The notes under the pieces were generated by a model. That model made no database searches, had not been told where the DNA came from, and was given only the letters and a program-made list of their open reading frames with translations. From Aliiroseovarius sp. F47248L (GTDB taxonomy: Bacteria; Pseudomonadota; Alphaproteobacteria; Rhodobacterales; Rhodobacteraceae): 64,000 bases of DNA. The translations under genes were made by a program, and so were the position numbers. Positions 19,884 to 29,254 of the stretch are shown in pieces. Numbering within the stretch: the stretch's first letter is position 1; the number at the start of each line of letters is the position of its first letter. The DNA is taken from positions 2,718,501 through 2,782,500 of the forward strand of contig NZ_JALKBF010000001.1 in the NCBI RefSeq assembly GCF_023016085.1. Reading direction: 5' to 3'.

Positions 19884-21383
19884 TCACGAAGGTTTTGACG
19901 TGTCACCCTCAGAAGCGGTCTCGTCATCAAGCACCTCGGCCTCCAACACCACATTTTCTGCCCCGTCATCTGGGTCAAGAAGCTCGGTCGTATCATCAAC
20001 ATCTTCAGCTGCCCCGACAATCATCGGCAACATCTCGGCCCCGCCTTGCATCGCGTGGTCCGTTTCTGGCGCGGACGTCCAGGCCAACGTGTCGAAGCCC
20101 TGACAACCATCACAGATCGGGGTCCACGCCGCGTGCACATGATTGCAGTTCTCGCACACCCATTGCGGGCCGCGCGGCGCTGTAACAGCACGGGCCAAGA
20201 GCGCGCGCACTGTCTGATCATCGGCACCTTGACCGCGTTCAATTGCGGCCAGAAGCGTCAGGGCGCGTTGGCTGGGCAGGACATCGGGCAGATCGCCCAG
20301 AGCCTTACGGGCCTCGGCATAATCCTCGGCGGCGATGTTCAGCTCGGTCAACAACATCCGAGTCTCGGGATCGCCATCGCGATGTTTGGTCAGCGCGCGA
20401 AACCGTATCAGCCGGTCAGCGGGCGTTTCGTCAGGCACAATCTCGGCAAAAGCGGTGGCAATATCTGGGTGTGGCTGTGCGGTCCACGCCTTGACCAGAA
20501 CCCGCGTGGCATAGCGCGGTTTGCCGTTTTCGATGTAAGTGCGGGCGGCCATTACCGCGGCAGGCACCAGATCAGGCGACAGACGATTGGCTTCAATCGC
20601 GGCTTCGCGCGCCTTGATGTCATTGCCTTCGTTCAGAACGCCTTTGGCTTCGGACAGCGCAAGAACCGCATCGCGACGTTTATGCACATCGCGCGGCAGA
20701 TCGCCGTATTTCAACTTTGCCCCCAACGTCTTGCGCGCACCTGACCAATCATTGTGCTGGGCTTGCAAGCCAAGCAACACGTCCTGTGTTTCGGTATGGC
20801 GGGGTTTCAACGCAAACGCTTTTTGCGCCAATTTCATCGCGGTTTCGGTGTCCCCTTCTGCCAGTTTTTGCTTCATGATCCCACGTACACCGACAAACTG
20901 CGTCCGTTGGTCTTTCAGCAAACGGCGATACACCTCGTCCGCCTTTCGCTTGTCACCGGTCATTTCCGCAGCCTGCGCAGTCAATAGGTTGGTCAGTTCG
21001 GGGCGGTGCAGATATTTCTCGGCCCGGCTGGCCTTGGACATGGCCGTGCTGCCTTCGCCGGACGCCAACGCGATCATGCCTTCGGCCAACGCCTCGTATC
21101 CTTTACGTTCGCGCGAGCGGTCGAAATACCGTGAAATCGCTGTCTCGTCCCCATTCACGAAACGGATAAACGCCACGATCAAGCCAAGAACGATGATCGC
21201 AAGCCAAATCGCCACCACAAGAAGCACCGCGGCGATGACCGCCTGAAGCGGCTCCAGATTAAACTCGGTCGAACCCACGGCGATACGAATGCCACCTTCA
21301 GTTTCCATCAGAAACCCAGCCCCCAGCGTCAGCAGAGCGATGGCAGTCACGAATAGGATAATCTTGAAAAGAGACCAAAGCAT
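19884..21383 (-). CDS. hemY: HemY-type membrane TPR protein with C-terminal zinc ribbon
   Basis: This 499-residue protein has two N-terminal transmembrane segments (about 5-25 and 45-70) of the HemY_N type and then a long TPR-like helical repeat region (about 90-390). It ends with a zinc-ribbon motif, Cys410-x2-Cys413 and Cys424-x2-Cys427, plus an acidic tail. HemY proteins are linked to heme synthesis by genomic context, but no catalysis is known. TM-TPR-zinc ribbon is also the architecture of LapB/YciM, the LPS-regulating scaffold, so a scaffold role is worth considering. It lies 10 bp after the mic60-like gene. Confidence 0.85.
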   Translation of the reverse strand: MLWSLFKIILFVTAIALLTLGAGFLMETEGGIRIAVGSTEFNLEPLQAVIAAVLLVVAIWLAIIVLGLIVAFIRFVNGDETAISRYFDRSRERKGYEALAEGMIALASGEGSTAMSKASRAEKYLHRPELTNLLTAQAAEMTGDKRKADEVYRRLLKDQRTQFVGVRGIMKQKLAEGDTETAMKLAQKAFALKPRHTETQDVLLGLQAQHNDWSGARKTLGAKLKYGDLPRDVHKRRDAVLALSEAKGVLNEGNDIKAREAAIEANRLSPDLVPAAVMAARTYIENGKPRYATRVLVKAWTAQPHPDIATAFAEIVPDETPADRLIRFRALTKHRDGDPETRMLLTELNIAAEDYAEARKALGDLPDVLPSQRALTLLAAIERGQGADDQTVRALLARAVTAPRGPQWVCENCNHVHAAWTPICDGCQGFDTLAWTSAPETDHAMQGGAEMLPMIVGAAEDVDDTTELLDPDDGAENVVLEAEVLDDETASEGDTSKPS

Positions 21384-21393
21384 CGGCGCGTCC

Positions 21394-22647
21394 TTAATTG
21401 CTGTTCACTTGCTGGGCCAGGGCTTGTGCAGCCTCAAGCGCGTCATTACGGGCGGTGGCCTGTTCGATCCAGGCGCCAAGCGCAGGCTTTCCGGCGTCAG
21501 GTATCGCCTCAAGCTCGGTCAACGCCACGGCGATTCGGCCATCCTTCAGCGCAGCTTCAGCCCTCGACAAGATCGCGTCGGGATCATCACCCTCTTTCGG
21601 CTCAAGCGACCGCGCCCCAAGCTGAGTGCGGAAAAAGGCTGTCACGCGGTCCATCTGGCCATCTTCAACGGCCGCCCGGATCGACGCATCCAGCGCATTG
21701 CGGGCCGCTTCTGGGAACCGCGCTTGTAACGTCGCCAATGTCACGATCCCCGTCTTTGCATGAGCTGATAGGGCGTCAGGCGCATCGGTGCCTGCATTTT
21801 CGGTCAGATCAAACAGCGCATCCCCATAGGGTTGTCCACTTTCCAGCGCCGCCAAAACACGAGACATCGCAGCCCGCGCGGCGGCGGCTTTGGCAGCCTC
21901 GGCGGCGCTGACCTCAAGCGTTTGCGCCTGATCCTGCGCGTTGCCAATACGCTCAAGTTCCGCGTCCAGCATCTGGCGCATCTGCTGCAACTCGCGCTCA
22001 TACGCCGCGGCCGCCGCGGCAGCGGCTTCCATACCGGACCCCTGCGGCAATTTCTCAACCGTATGCATACGGTTTTCCAGCTCGGTCAGCTTCTCTGACA
22101 TCGCGTCGTATTGCACACGCAGTTGGTTCAGTTGACCGGTCATTTCCCCGCGAAGTTGATCCAGCCCGGTATCGTTCTGCAATTCGGTTAGCACTGTGGA
22201 TTGGGCCGCTGTCGTATCCTCGACCCCCGACACACGATCGTCCAGATCGGTTAGCTTGATCTCGACCGGGTCCACGTCTGGTTGGCTGGCAAAGGGCCAT
22301 TGATCCGGATAGCGTGCCGCGCCGAAGCCCAGCGCCGCCGCAACAGCGCCGCCCAGCAAGAGCGGCAAAAAGGTCGATCCGCTGCGCGCGACAGGCCGCT
22401 CTTGAACGTCAGCAGATGCGTCTTCCGCAAGCTGGGTGTCTATATCGGTTTCAGCCGCATCAGCGTCAATCTCGGACGCCGGTGTTTCGCCGTCGGGCTT
22501 TTCATCGTCTGACGCTCTCTTATCCGGCGTATCAGGGTCGGCCGCCTTACTCTCAGCTTTCGACTCAGAGGCTTTGGATTCGTCGATGACAACTGCGTCC
22601 TCGACCTTTTCAGGCGTGTCCTTGGCTGGTTTGCGGGATTTGGCCAA
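21394..22647 (-). CDS. Mitofilin/Mic60-like inner-membrane protein
   Basis: The protein has 417 residues. An acidic, Lys/Glu/Asp/Ser-rich N-terminus (about 1-95) precedes one transmembrane helix (FLPLLLGGAVAAALGFGAA, about 98-116). A long coiled coil follows (about 135-240, with an Ala-rich run), then a C-terminal mitofilin-like helical domain. Alphaproteobacterial Mic60 homologues of this architecture are known beside heme genes and bend inner membranes, as Mic60 does at cristae junctions. The hemD-mic60-hemY context matches. Sequence identity in this family is low; architecture and context make the call. Confidence 0.75.
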   Translation of the reverse strand: MAKSRKPAKDTPEKVEDAVVIDESKASESKAESKAADPDTPDKRASDDEKPDGETPASEIDADAAETDIDTQLAEDASADVQERPVARSGSTFLPLLLGGAVAAALGFGAARYPDQWPFASQPDVDPVEIKLTDLDDRVSGVEDTTAAQSTVLTELQNDTGLDQLRGEMTGQLNQLRVQYDAMSEKLTELENRMHTVEKLPQGSGMEAAAAAAAAYERELQQMRQMLDAELERIGNAQDQAQTLEVSAAEAAKAAAARAAMSRVLAALESGQPYGDALFDLTENAGTDAPDALSAHAKTGIVTLATLQARFPEAARNALDASIRAAVEDGQMDRVTAFFRTQLGARSLEPKEGDDPDAILSRAEAALKDGRIAVALTELEAIPDAGKPALGAWIEQATARNDALEAAQALAQQVNSN

Positions 22648-22734
22648 TTTCGGAACCTCTCGAATCTCTTAAAGAAAATCACGGTGCGTCTGTGGTTTCA
22701 GCTTAGCTTGCGACCCCCGTTCGCTCAAGCAAGG

Positions 22735-23427
22735 TCAGTGTCGCAGGGACGCAATTATCCGATCCGCCATTGCTTCGCCGGTGGGTTCGGCGACCACGAC
22801 ACACGATCCACCTGTCTCAGTGCGCCAAACTTCGGCCACTGCGTCACTGATCGTGATGACATGTAACCTCTCCCCGACAAGTGAAAGCGTCTGCCCAACC
22901 AATCGTGCCGAGCGGGGCGAATAAAGGGGAAGGATCGCGGGCCTCTCCCCTTCCAGCACCTTTCGTGCGGCGTCGGTCAGTGGCAGGTCATCTTGTCGAT
23001 AGGTTTGAGCGGCACGAGCCCTGATTGACAGCTTCGCCAGTGCCGCTGGAATATCCGTCGCCACGTGAGATCCGCGCAGATAGAGCACGTTGCCCGGATC
23101 AGGTTGCGTCTCCATCCACGCAAGCAATGACGCCGCATCCAACGCGCAATGGCGTACATCTCCGCCGGCCTGTTGGGCTGCATCAGCAGTGCGCGCACCA
23201 ACACAAAAGACAGGTTTGCCATCAAGGGGACCGTGAATGGCGTGCACGGACGTTGCGATCACCAGGTCGGTGCCAACAAAGTCCGGCCAAACCCCAGTCG
23301 GAGAAATTTTCATGATCGGCGAGCAGACAATAGGCACTTCCGGACCGAATGACTCACTGATCTGATCCAACAACTGATCTGCGCTTTGCTCAGGCCGGGT
23401 CAGTACCAGCGTCTTTTGGGTGGACAT
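22735..23427 (-). CDS. hemD: Uroporphyrinogen-III synthase HemD
   Basis: This 230-residue protein from ATG 23427 (MSTQKTLVLTRPEQSADQLL) has the HemD two-lobe pattern, with LVIATSVHAIHG in place of the usual TSxxA region, CVGARTADAAQQAG, and the C-terminal ISDAVAEVW segment. It closes and inverts ring D of hydroxymethylbilane to give uroporphyrinogen III in the cytoplasm. HemC is not adjacent. The upstream in-frame extension to 23529 overlaps the divergent tsaD start and is rejected. HemD is poorly conserved; the position beside mic60-hemY and tsaD supports it. Confidence 0.85.
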   Translation of the reverse strand: MSTQKTLVLTRPEQSADQLLDQISESFGPEVPIVCSPIMKISPTGVWPDFVGTDLVIATSVHAIHGPLDGKPVFCVGARTADAAQQAGGDVRHCALDAASLLAWMETQPDPGNVLYLRGSHVATDIPAALAKLSIRARAAQTYRQDDLPLTDAARKVLEGERPAILPLYSPRSARLVGQTLSLVGERLHVITISDAVAEVWRTETGGSCVVVAEPTGEAMADRIIASLRH

Positions 23428-23516
23428 GATAAGCCTGCCGGGATTGTCTGATTTGCCATGTGGTGTTACCCCGACCAGAGGCCTCACCGCAACCAATCCT
23501 GCTGGACCAAACCGCG

Positions 23517-24614
23517 ATGACTGACACAATTACCCTTTTGGGGCTGGAAAGCTCTTGCGACGACACTGCGGCGGCGGTGGTGCGTCATACGCCCGGCCAG
23601 AGGCCCGAGGTTTTGTCGTCGGTCGTGGCCGGTCAGACCGAATTGCACGCAGATTTTGGTGGCGTGGTACCAGAAATTGCTGCCCGCGCCCATGCCGAAA
23701 AACTGGATATCTGCGTGGAAGAGGCTCTGTTACAGGCAGACTTATACCTTCGCGAACTTGACGGGATTGCCGTCACCGCAGGGCCGGGACTGATCGGCGG
23801 GGTTGTTGCGGGCGTAATGTGCGCCAAGGGGCTGGCGGCGGGATCCGGTCTGCCACTGATTGGCGTGAACCACCTGGCCGGCCATGCCTTGACCCCGCGG
23901 CTGACAGATCAGACAGAGTTTCCGTATCTGATGCTTCTGGTATCCGGTGGCCATTGCCAATTCCTGATCGCCAAGGGGCCTGAAGAATTTAGCAGGCTTG
24001 GCGGCACCGTCGACGACGCCCCTGGTGAGGCATTTGACAAGACCGCAAAGCTTTTAGGCCTGCCGCAACCCGGCGGACCTTCGGTCGAAGCCGAGGCGCT
24101 CAAAGGCAACCCCAAACGGTTCAAACTCCCACGTCCACTGCTGGATCGGCCCGGCTGTGATATGAGCTTTTCAGGCTTGAAGACTGCCCTGCTACGGGAA
24201 CGAGACCGATTGATCGTCGAACACGGAGGGCTGCGCCGTTCCGACCGTGCCGATCTGTGTGCCGGGTTTCAGACGGCCGTGGCTGACGTTCTTGCCGAAA
24301 AGTCACGCCGAGCTTTAATTGAATACATGACGCTGGCACCCAAGACCCCGACGTTGGCCGTGGCAGGTGGTGTCGCCGCCAATATGTCAATTCGCAGTGC
24401 ATTAGAGACTGTTTGTGATCAAACAAACGCCGCATTCCTTGCTCCACCACTTGCCCTATGTACCGATAATGCCGCGATGATCGCTTGGGCGGGGATCGAG
24501 CGATTCCGGTCAGGTCAGCGCGACGACATGACTTTACAGGCGCGTCCACGATGGCCTCTGGACCAGGACGCCCCCGCCATGCTTGGATCGGGAAAGAAAG
24601 GGGCGAAAGCATGA
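23517..24614 (+). CDS. tsaD: tRNA N6-threonylcarbamoyladenosine synthase catalytic subunit TsaD
   Basis: This 365-residue ASKHA-fold protein starts [20 protein letters not shown]. The metal-binding H-x3-H is present in [12 protein letters not shown], and [20 protein letters not shown] and the late [15 protein letters not shown] are diagnostic. It transfers threonylcarbamoyl from TC-AMP to A37 of ANN-decoding tRNAs, working with TsaB and TsaE; tsaE lies in this window at 37479. The stop overlaps gpsA by ATGA. Confidence 0.97.
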   Translation: MTDTITLLGLESSCDDTAAAVVRHTPGQRPEVLSSVVAGQTELHADFGGVVPEIAARAHAEKLDICVEEALLQADLYLRELDGIAVTAGPGLIGGVVAGVMCAKGLAAGSGLPLIGVNHLAGHALTPRLTDQTEFPYLMLLVSGGHCQFLIAKGPEEFSRLGGTVDDAPGEAFDKTAKLLGLPQPGGPSVEAEALKGNPKRFKLPRPLLDRPGCDMSFSGLKTALLRERDRLIVEHGGLRRSDRADLCAGFQTAVADVLAEKSRRALIEYMTLAPKTPTLAVAGGVAANMSIRSALETVCDQTNAAFLAPPLALCTDNAAMIAWAGIERFRSGQRDDMTLQARPRWPLDQDAPAMLGSGKKGAKA

Positions 24615-25558
24615 GTGTTTCAGTCTTGGGCGCGGGCGCCTTTGGCACGGCCTTGGCCATCTCTTTGGCGCGTGCTGGGCAACCTGCGACGCTGTGGGCG
24701 CGCGATCTGGCTGGAATGGATGCGAAGCGCGAGAATGCGCGCCGTCTGCCGGGCTTTACCTTTCCCGAAAAGCTGGTTGTGACAGACTCCCTGTCAGAAG
24801 CAGCTCAATCGGATATCTTGTTGTTGGCAGTTCCGATGCAGTCCCTTGCTGGGTTTCTGTCCGAACACGCGACGCTTCTGAATGGTAAGACCCTTGTGGC
24901 TTGCTGCAAAGGCATTGATCTAACCACCGGCCTTGGACCCGCTGAGATTATCCGCCGTGCTTGCCCAAAAGCGACCCCCGCCATCTTGTCTGGGCCAAGC
25001 TTTGCCGTCGACATTGCAGCCGGCCTGCCAACAGCGCTGACGTTGGCGGTTGAAGATGGCCACGCGCTGCAAACCGCCCTTTCCACCCCAAACATCCGCC
25101 TTTATCGCAGTTCGGATCTGACTGGAGTCGAGATCGGCGGCGCCTTGAAAAACGTGGTAGCCATCGCTTGTGGCATCACCCTTGGCGCGGGACTTGGCGA
25201 AAGCGCGCATGCCGCGTTGATGACGCGTGGATTTGCCGAGATGCAGCGGCTTGCCTTGTCGCGAGGCGCGCGGCCAGAAACACTGTCCGGGTTGTCCGGT
25301 TTTGGTGATCTTGCGCTGACTTGTTCATCTGCAAAATCACGCAATTTTGCGTATGGTCTTGCTCTTGGGCGCGGCGAACCGCTGCCCGAAGGCACGACAG
25401 TCGAAGGCAAGACAACTGCAAAAGCAGTCTCTAACCTTGCCCAAAAGTTGGAGCTGGACGTGCCCATTGCCGATATGGTTGTGGCCGTTCTGGAAAAACA
25501 TCTGACCGTAAAAGAAGCCGCAGATTTGTTGCTGACGCGGCCCCTGAAGGAGGAATAA
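24611..25558 (+). CDS. gpsA: NAD(P)-dependent glycerol-3-phosphate dehydrogenase GpsA
   Basis: The protein is 315 residues from ATG 24611. The N-terminal Rossmann motif is [18 protein letters not shown]. Conserved blocks [20 protein letters not shown] and the catalytic-Lys segment [16 protein letters not shown] follow, with [16 protein letters not shown] near the end. It reduces dihydroxyacetone phosphate to sn-glycerol 3-phosphate for phospholipid synthesis. It is coupled to tsaD by a 4-bp overlap and followed 1 bp later by the yciI-like gene. Confidence 0.96.
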   Translation: MSVSVLGAGAFGTALAISLARAGQPATLWARDLAGMDAKRENARRLPGFTFPEKLVVTDSLSEAAQSDILLLAVPMQSLAGFLSEHATLLNGKTLVACCKGIDLTTGLGPAEIIRRACPKATPAILSGPSFAVDIAAGLPTALTLAVEDGHALQTALSTPNIRLYRSSDLTGVEIGGALKNVVAIACGITLGAGLGESAHAALMTRGFAEMQRLALSRGARPETLSGLSGFGDLALTCSSAKSRNFAYGLALGRGEPLPEGTTVEGKTTAKAVSNLAQKLELDVPIADMVVAVLEKHLTVKEAADLLLTRPLKEE

Positions 25559-25559
25559 C

Positions 25560-25832
25560 ATGCTGATAGCGCTTATCTGCACCGACAAACCCGGTGCGAT
25601 CGACATCCGTAAAGCCAACCGCGATGCGCATCTGGCGTATATCAAAGACACCGGTGTCGTCGCTCAAGCAGGGCCGTTTCTGGACGCTGATGGCGTGATG
25701 TGTGGATCGCTTGTGATCCTTGATGTGGCTGGTCGCGACGCTGCGCAAACCTGGGCCGATGGTGATCCCTATGCCAAGGCGGGCCTATTTTCAGATGTCC
25801 GCATTGAGCAATGGAATAAGGTGATCGGCTGA
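25560..25832 (+). CDS. YciI-like family protein
   Basis: This 90-residue ferredoxin-like (YCII) domain protein contains the conserved HLAYIKDTGVVAQAGPF and WADGDPYAKAGLF blocks with the His-Asp pair typical of the family. Bacterial YciI proteins are small, possibly dehalogenase-like enzymes of unknown function. It sits between gpsA and the EVE-domain gene with 1-bp spacings, so the four genes from tsaD form one operon. Confidence 0.85.
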   Translation: MLIALICTDKPGAIDIRKANRDAHLAYIKDTGVVAQAGPFLDADGVMCGSLVILDVAGRDAAQTWADGDPYAKAGLFSDVRIEQWNKVIG

Positions 25833-26251
25833 TGGCGTATTGGCTTTTTAAATCCGAAGTATCGACCTGGAGTTGGGATCAGCAGGTCGCAAAAGGCGAC
25901 GTTGGCGAAGAATGGGACGGTGTGCGAAACTATCAGGCGCGCAATTTCATGCGCGACATGAATATTGGCGATCTGGGGTTCTTTTATCACTCGCAAAAAG
26001 AGAAAGAGATCGTTGGCATTGTCGAAGTCATCGCTGAAAGTCACCAAGACAGCACTACAGATGACGAACGCTGGGACTGCGTCGACATCAAGGCGGTGCG
26101 GCCGCTGAAAAACCCTGTGACGCTGGCCATGTGCAAGGAAGATCCGCGCCTGAAAGATATGGTGCTTGTCAACAACTCGCGCCTGTCGGTTCAACCCGTC
26201 ACGGAAGAGGAGTGGGGGATCGTCCTCTCGCTTTCCGGCGACACTGATTAG
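25832..26251 (+). CDS. EVE-domain protein
   Basis: This 139-residue protein is a complete EVE (PUA-like) domain: MAYWLFKSEVSTWSWDQ, then WDGVRNYQARNFMRDM and the strand DLGFFYHS, with DCVDIKAVRPLKNPVTL downstream. EVE domains bind modified bases in DNA or RNA; solitary proteobacterial EVE proteins next to conserved core genes are thought to read modified RNA. Its start overlaps the yciI stop by one base. A tRNA-modification link through tsaD is tempting but unproven. Confidence 0.9.
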   Translation: MAYWLFKSEVSTWSWDQQVAKGDVGEEWDGVRNYQARNFMRDMNIGDLGFFYHSQKEKEIVGIVEVIAESHQDSTTDDERWDCVDIKAVRPLKNPVTLAMCKEDPRLKDMVLVNNSRLSVQPVTEEEWGIVLSLSGDTD

Positions 26252-26301
26252 GTTTTGTGGCATAATTGCCAAGATTTTAAACGCGCGCAGGAGGATAGTT
26301 T

Positions 26302-26688
26302 ATGTTGCAGGTATTGATTGCAGCCGTGGCGGGATACGCGTTCGGGGCAGTCTGGTACATGGCGCTTGCAAAGCAATGGGTGAAAGCTACGGGAATTGCA
26401 GTAGATGAAAACGGTCAGCCCACGGACAAGTCGCCATTGCCTTTCATCGTAGCTTTCATCAGCGCCATCGTCGTCGCCGGGATGATGCGCCACATCTTTG
26501 TCATGGCCGGGATCGATAGCGTCGGGAAAGGCCTGACCACGGGCCTTGGCCTGGGTTTGTTCGTGGTCGCACCTTGGATTGTAAACAATGTGATGTTTGG
26601 CGATCGGGACAAAAACCTGATCTGGATTGATGGCGGCTATGCTGCAGGCGGCTGTGCGGTGATCGGGCTGGTGCTGGCCCTGTTCTAA
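26302..26688 (+). CDS. DUF1761 membrane protein
   Basis: This 128-residue protein has four hydrophobic segments and the DUF1761 pattern GAVWYMALAKQWVKATGI near the N-terminus, then LGLGLFVVAPWIVNNVMFG and a final GG-rich helix. The function is unknown. An AGGAGG ribosome-binding site precedes ATG 26302, so expression is probably high. It stands alone, 50 bp after the EVE gene and before a hairpin. Confidence 0.85.
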   Translation: MLQVLIAAVAGYAFGAVWYMALAKQWVKATGIAVDENGQPTDKSPLPFIVAFISAIVVAGMMRHIFVMAGIDSVGKGLTTGLGLGLFVVAPWIVNNVMFGDRDKNLIWIDGGYAAGGCAVIGLVLALF

Positions 26689-26704
26689 CGGCCTAAAAAA
26701 ACGA

Positions 26705-26738
26705 GAAAGGAGGGGCTGACGTCTCGGCCCCTCCTTTC
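26705..26738. terminator. Hairpin after DUF1761 gene
   Basis: A perfect 11-12-bp stem (AAAGGAGGGGC/GCCCCTCCTTT) is preceded by AAAAAAAC on plus, so on the minus strand it reads as stem plus a T7 run: a good minus-strand intrinsic terminator. On plus the T-run is missing, although its place 17 bases after the DUF1761 stop suggests use in that direction too. Confidence 0.65.
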
Positions 26739-26884
26739 CACCCCACGTGCCCCCCAGCACCACAAGCGACTTTGAAATTCGGGTCCGGCCATCCTAGCCT
26801 TCAATTTGACAGTAGCGGTCTACGCACAGCAGGGCAAGTTTGTGTTGCTTACAATACTATTCAAAATCAATATCTTAACAAATC

Positions 26885-26919
26885 AATAAAAAAGGCGCCG
26901 CCGAAATGGCAGCGCCTTT
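26885..26919 (-). terminator. Intrinsic terminator of the DUF2853 gene
   Basis: The stem AAAGGCGC-GCC / GGC-GCGCCTTT (26891-26919, one mismatch, GAAAT loop) is followed on the minus strand by TTTTTTATTG. It lies 20 bases beyond the stop of the minus-strand DUF2853 gene. Confidence 0.8.
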
Positions 26920-26938
26920 GCATCAGATCTGTACTTGA

Positions 26939-27280
26939 TCAGGCGTAGACGGATTCTTTACCGAAATGCTTGACCAGCATGTAATACACAACGGCACGAT
27001 ACTTGTTGCGCTCGCTGCGGCCATAGGTGTCGATGACGGCGTTGATTGCGTCCATCAGTTGCGGACCATCGGCCAGACCCAGTTTTTTGACCAAGAAGTT
27101 GTCTTTCACGGTCTCAAGCTCGCTGTCCTGGCCGGCAGCCACGGTCGACGCGTCCGCATTGTAAATCGCAGGGCCGCAACCAATGGTCACCTTGGTCAAA
27201 AGATCCATATCCGGCGTCATGCCGCATTTCGATTTCAGATCATCCGCATACTTTGCAATCAGTTCGTCACGTTTACCCAT
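26939..27280 (-). CDS. DUF2853 family protein
   Basis: This 113-residue helical protein matches DUF2853: MGKRDELIAKYADDLKSKCG, TKVTIGCGPAIYNADASTVA and a C-terminal NKYRAVVYYMLVKHFGKE. It is cytosolic with no signal or membrane segment. The function is unknown. The gene is divergent from the LysM/BON gene across 166 bp and ends at its own terminator, so it appears to be monocistronic. Confidence 0.85.
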   Translation of the reverse strand: MGKRDELIAKYADDLKSKCGMTPDMDLLTKVTIGCGPAIYNADASTVAAGQDSELETVKDNFLVKKLGLADGPQLMDAINAVIDTYGRSERNKYRAVVYYMLVKHFGKESVYA

Positions 27281-27446
27281 TTTGGTCTCCCATAAATTTT
27301 ACCAATAGGCCGAAGCCCAATTCGTCGACGAGACTAAGCACAATCGTAATTTGGTCAAAGGAAAAGTTTGCCTTTGTATTCCCCCTAGGCATCTCTGCCG
27401 ATTTCCCGCAGGATGTCGCCGATAGAATTTTTAAACGGAGGAAACA

Positions 27447-27866
27447 ATGGGTCTTTGGAGTTTTGTGAAAGGCGCGGGAAAATCACTGTTTGGTGGCGGT
27501 GATGAAACGGCGTCTGCTGACAGCCTGAACAAGGAAGTAGCCGATCTGGGCATCGACACATCAAGTTTGGATATCAAAGTGGATGGCGAGAAGGTGACTG
27601 TGAAGGGCGGTGACAACCTAAGCGCAGAGGATCGCGAAAAGGTCATTCTGGCGGTTGGCAACGTCGAGGGCGTCGCCGAGGTTGAGGCTGATCTTGACGA
27701 CGAGCCAACATTCCACACGGTTGAAAAAGGTGACACGCTTTGGGCGATTGCTGAAAAAACCATGGGTAATGGTGCTCACTACAAAAAGATCTTCGAGGCG
27801 AACAAACCGATGCTTAAGGATCCTGACCTGATCTACCCGGGCCAGAAGCTGCGTATCCCCAGCTGA
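27447..27866 (+). CDS. kbp: BON-LysM protein (Kbp/YgaU-like)
   Basis: This 139-residue protein has an N-terminal MGLWSFVKGAGKSLFGG segment, a BON domain (about 30-85) and a C-terminal LysM domain (FHTVEKGDTLWAIAEKTMG ... YPGQKLRIP). There is no signal peptide. This is the layout of E. coli Kbp (YgaU), a cytoplasmic potassium-binding protein. The name is by architecture; potassium binding was not tested. A strong terminator follows 20 bases downstream. Confidence 0.85.
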   Translation: MGLWSFVKGAGKSLFGGGDETASADSLNKEVADLGIDTSSLDIKVDGEKVTVKGGDNLSAEDREKVILAVGNVEGVAEVEADLDDEPTFHTVEKGDTLWAIAEKTMGNGAHYKKIFEANKPMLKDPDLIYPGQKLRIPS

Positions 27867-27886
27867 TCTTTATCAATTTCATGAGA

Positions 27887-27917
27887 ACGGCCCGTTCAAC
27901 CGCGGGCCGTTTTTTTG
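27887..27917 (+). terminator. Intrinsic terminator after BON-LysM gene
   Basis: The stem ACGGCCCG/CGGGCCGT (27887-27894 with 27903-27910) is followed by a T7 run. Confidence 0.9.
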
Positions 27918-28012
27918 CCGCAAGATCAAGCCCTGCGGCAATTTTTAACTTGTGACACCGGTCAAGTCGCTGTCTGATCCCACGAAACTTGCAAGCGAGG
28001 ATCAGAGACAAG

Positions 28013-29215
28013 ATGGCATCATATTTCAAATCCACCCCCACCCGTGATGGAATGTTCGGCAACTATGGCGGCGCGATGCTGCCCCCGCCGTTGGAGCCGC
28101 ATTTCAAGGAAATTCGCGAGGCGTATGACCGCATCTCGAAATCAGCCGATTTCATTGCCGAACTACGCCATATTCGCAAACATTTCCAAGGCCGGCCCAC
28201 GCCTATCTCTTATCTCAAAAACCTGTCGAACCTGTCGGGCGGCGCGCAGATCTATGCCAAGCGCGAAGATTTGAACCACACAGGCGCGCATAAACTGAAC
28301 CACTGCATGGGCGAAGGTCTGCTGGCCAAGTTCATGGGCAAGACAAAGCTGATGGCTGAAACGGGTGCAGGTCAGCATGGCGTCGCCTTGGCAACGGCTG
28401 CGGCCTATTTCGGGCTGGAGTGTGAGATTCATATGGGCGAAATCGACATCGCCAAAGAAGCCCCGAACGTCACCCGGATGAAGCTGCTTGGCGCTGAAGT
28501 TGTGCCAGTCGGCTTCGGCGGACGTTCGCTTAAGGAAGCCGTGGACAGCGCTTTTGAAAGCTATATGGGTCAGGCGGACACTGCTCTGTTCGCCATCGGG
28601 TCGGTTGTCGGCCCTCATCCCTTCCCGCTGATCGTGCGTGATTTTCAGCATATCGTGGGCGTAGAATCGCGCGAACAGTTCCTTGAGATGACCGGCGGGC
28701 TACCGGATATGGTCGCGGCTTGTGTCGGTGGCGGCTCGAATGCCATGGGTCTGTTTTCGGGCTTCATCGACGACGAGGACGTATCGCTGCATGGGGTCGA
28801 ACCAATGGGCACGTCGTCCAAGCTGGGCGATCACGCGGCGACGATCTCGTTTGGTGAGGACGGCGACATCCACGGTTTCCGCACCATGGTTTTGAAAGAC
28901 GACAACGGGGATCCAGCACCCGTGCACACGGTCGCCTCCGGTCTGGATTATCCCGGTGTCGGGCCGGAACACGCGCACCTCTACCGCACTGGCAAGGCCA
29001 ATTACACGTCCGCCAATGACCAGGAGGCGCTGGACGCTTTCTATGCGCTCAGCCGACATGAGGGCATTATCCCAGCGTTGGAAAGCGCCCATGCAGTTGC
29101 CTTTGCGATGCGCGAAGCGCCCAAGAACCCCGGGAAGTCGATCCTGATCAACCTGTCGGGCCGTGGCGATAAAGACATCGACTATGTTACCGAGACCTTC
29201 GGATTTGGTGACTAA
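28013..29215 (+). CDS. trpB: Tryptophan synthase beta chain, divergent and solitary
   Basis: This 400-residue fold-type II PLP enzyme starts at ATG 28013. PLP Lys94 lies in [13 protein letters not shown], catalytic Glu116 in [11 protein letters not shown], the phosphate-binding loop is GGGSNAMG (about 239-246) and the [12 protein letters not shown] block contains Asp312. It keeps the residues needed to join indole and serine. It differs clearly from the usual roseobacter TrpB as I recall it, for example [20 protein letters not shown] where GAxDxxRQxPNVxRMxLLGA is usual, and an atypical N-terminus. No trpA or trpF is adjacent. It may be a second TrpB for indole salvage or another beta-substitution. 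Confidence 0.85.
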   Translation: MASYFKSTPTRDGMFGNYGGAMLPPPLEPHFKEIREAYDRISKSADFIAELRHIRKHFQGRPTPISYLKNLSNLSGGAQIYAKREDLNHTGAHKLNHCMGEGLLAKFMGKTKLMAETGAGQHGVALATAAAYFGLECEIHMGEIDIAKEAPNVTRMKLLGAEVVPVGFGGRSLKEAVDSAFESYMGQADTALFAIGSVVGPHPFPLIVRDFQHIVGVESREQFLEMTGGLPDMVAACVGGGSNAMGLFSGFIDDEDVSLHGVEPMGTSSKLGDHAATISFGEDGDIHGFRTMVLKDDNGDPAPVHTVASGLDYPGVGPEHAHLYRTGKANYTSANDQEALDAFYALSRHEGIIPALESAHAVAFAMREAPKNPGKSILINLSGRGDKDIDYVTETFGFGD

Positions 29216-29222
29216 ACCAGCT

Positions 29223-29252
29223 TGGCCCTGCACCCGCAATGGTGTGGGGCCA
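29223..29252. terminator. Hairpin between trpB and the convergent extensin-like gene
   Basis: TGGCCC-TG-CACC pairs with GGTG-TG-GGGCCA, giving two helices around a symmetric internal loop between the convergent genes. T-runs are short on both sides, so termination is plausible but not certain. Confidence 0.4.
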
Positions 29253-29254
29253 TT

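Noticed and set aside
26740..26890. Small RNA between the two hairpins near 26.8 kb
   Set aside because: Both hairpins have their T-runs on the minus strand, and no convincing promoter lies between them.
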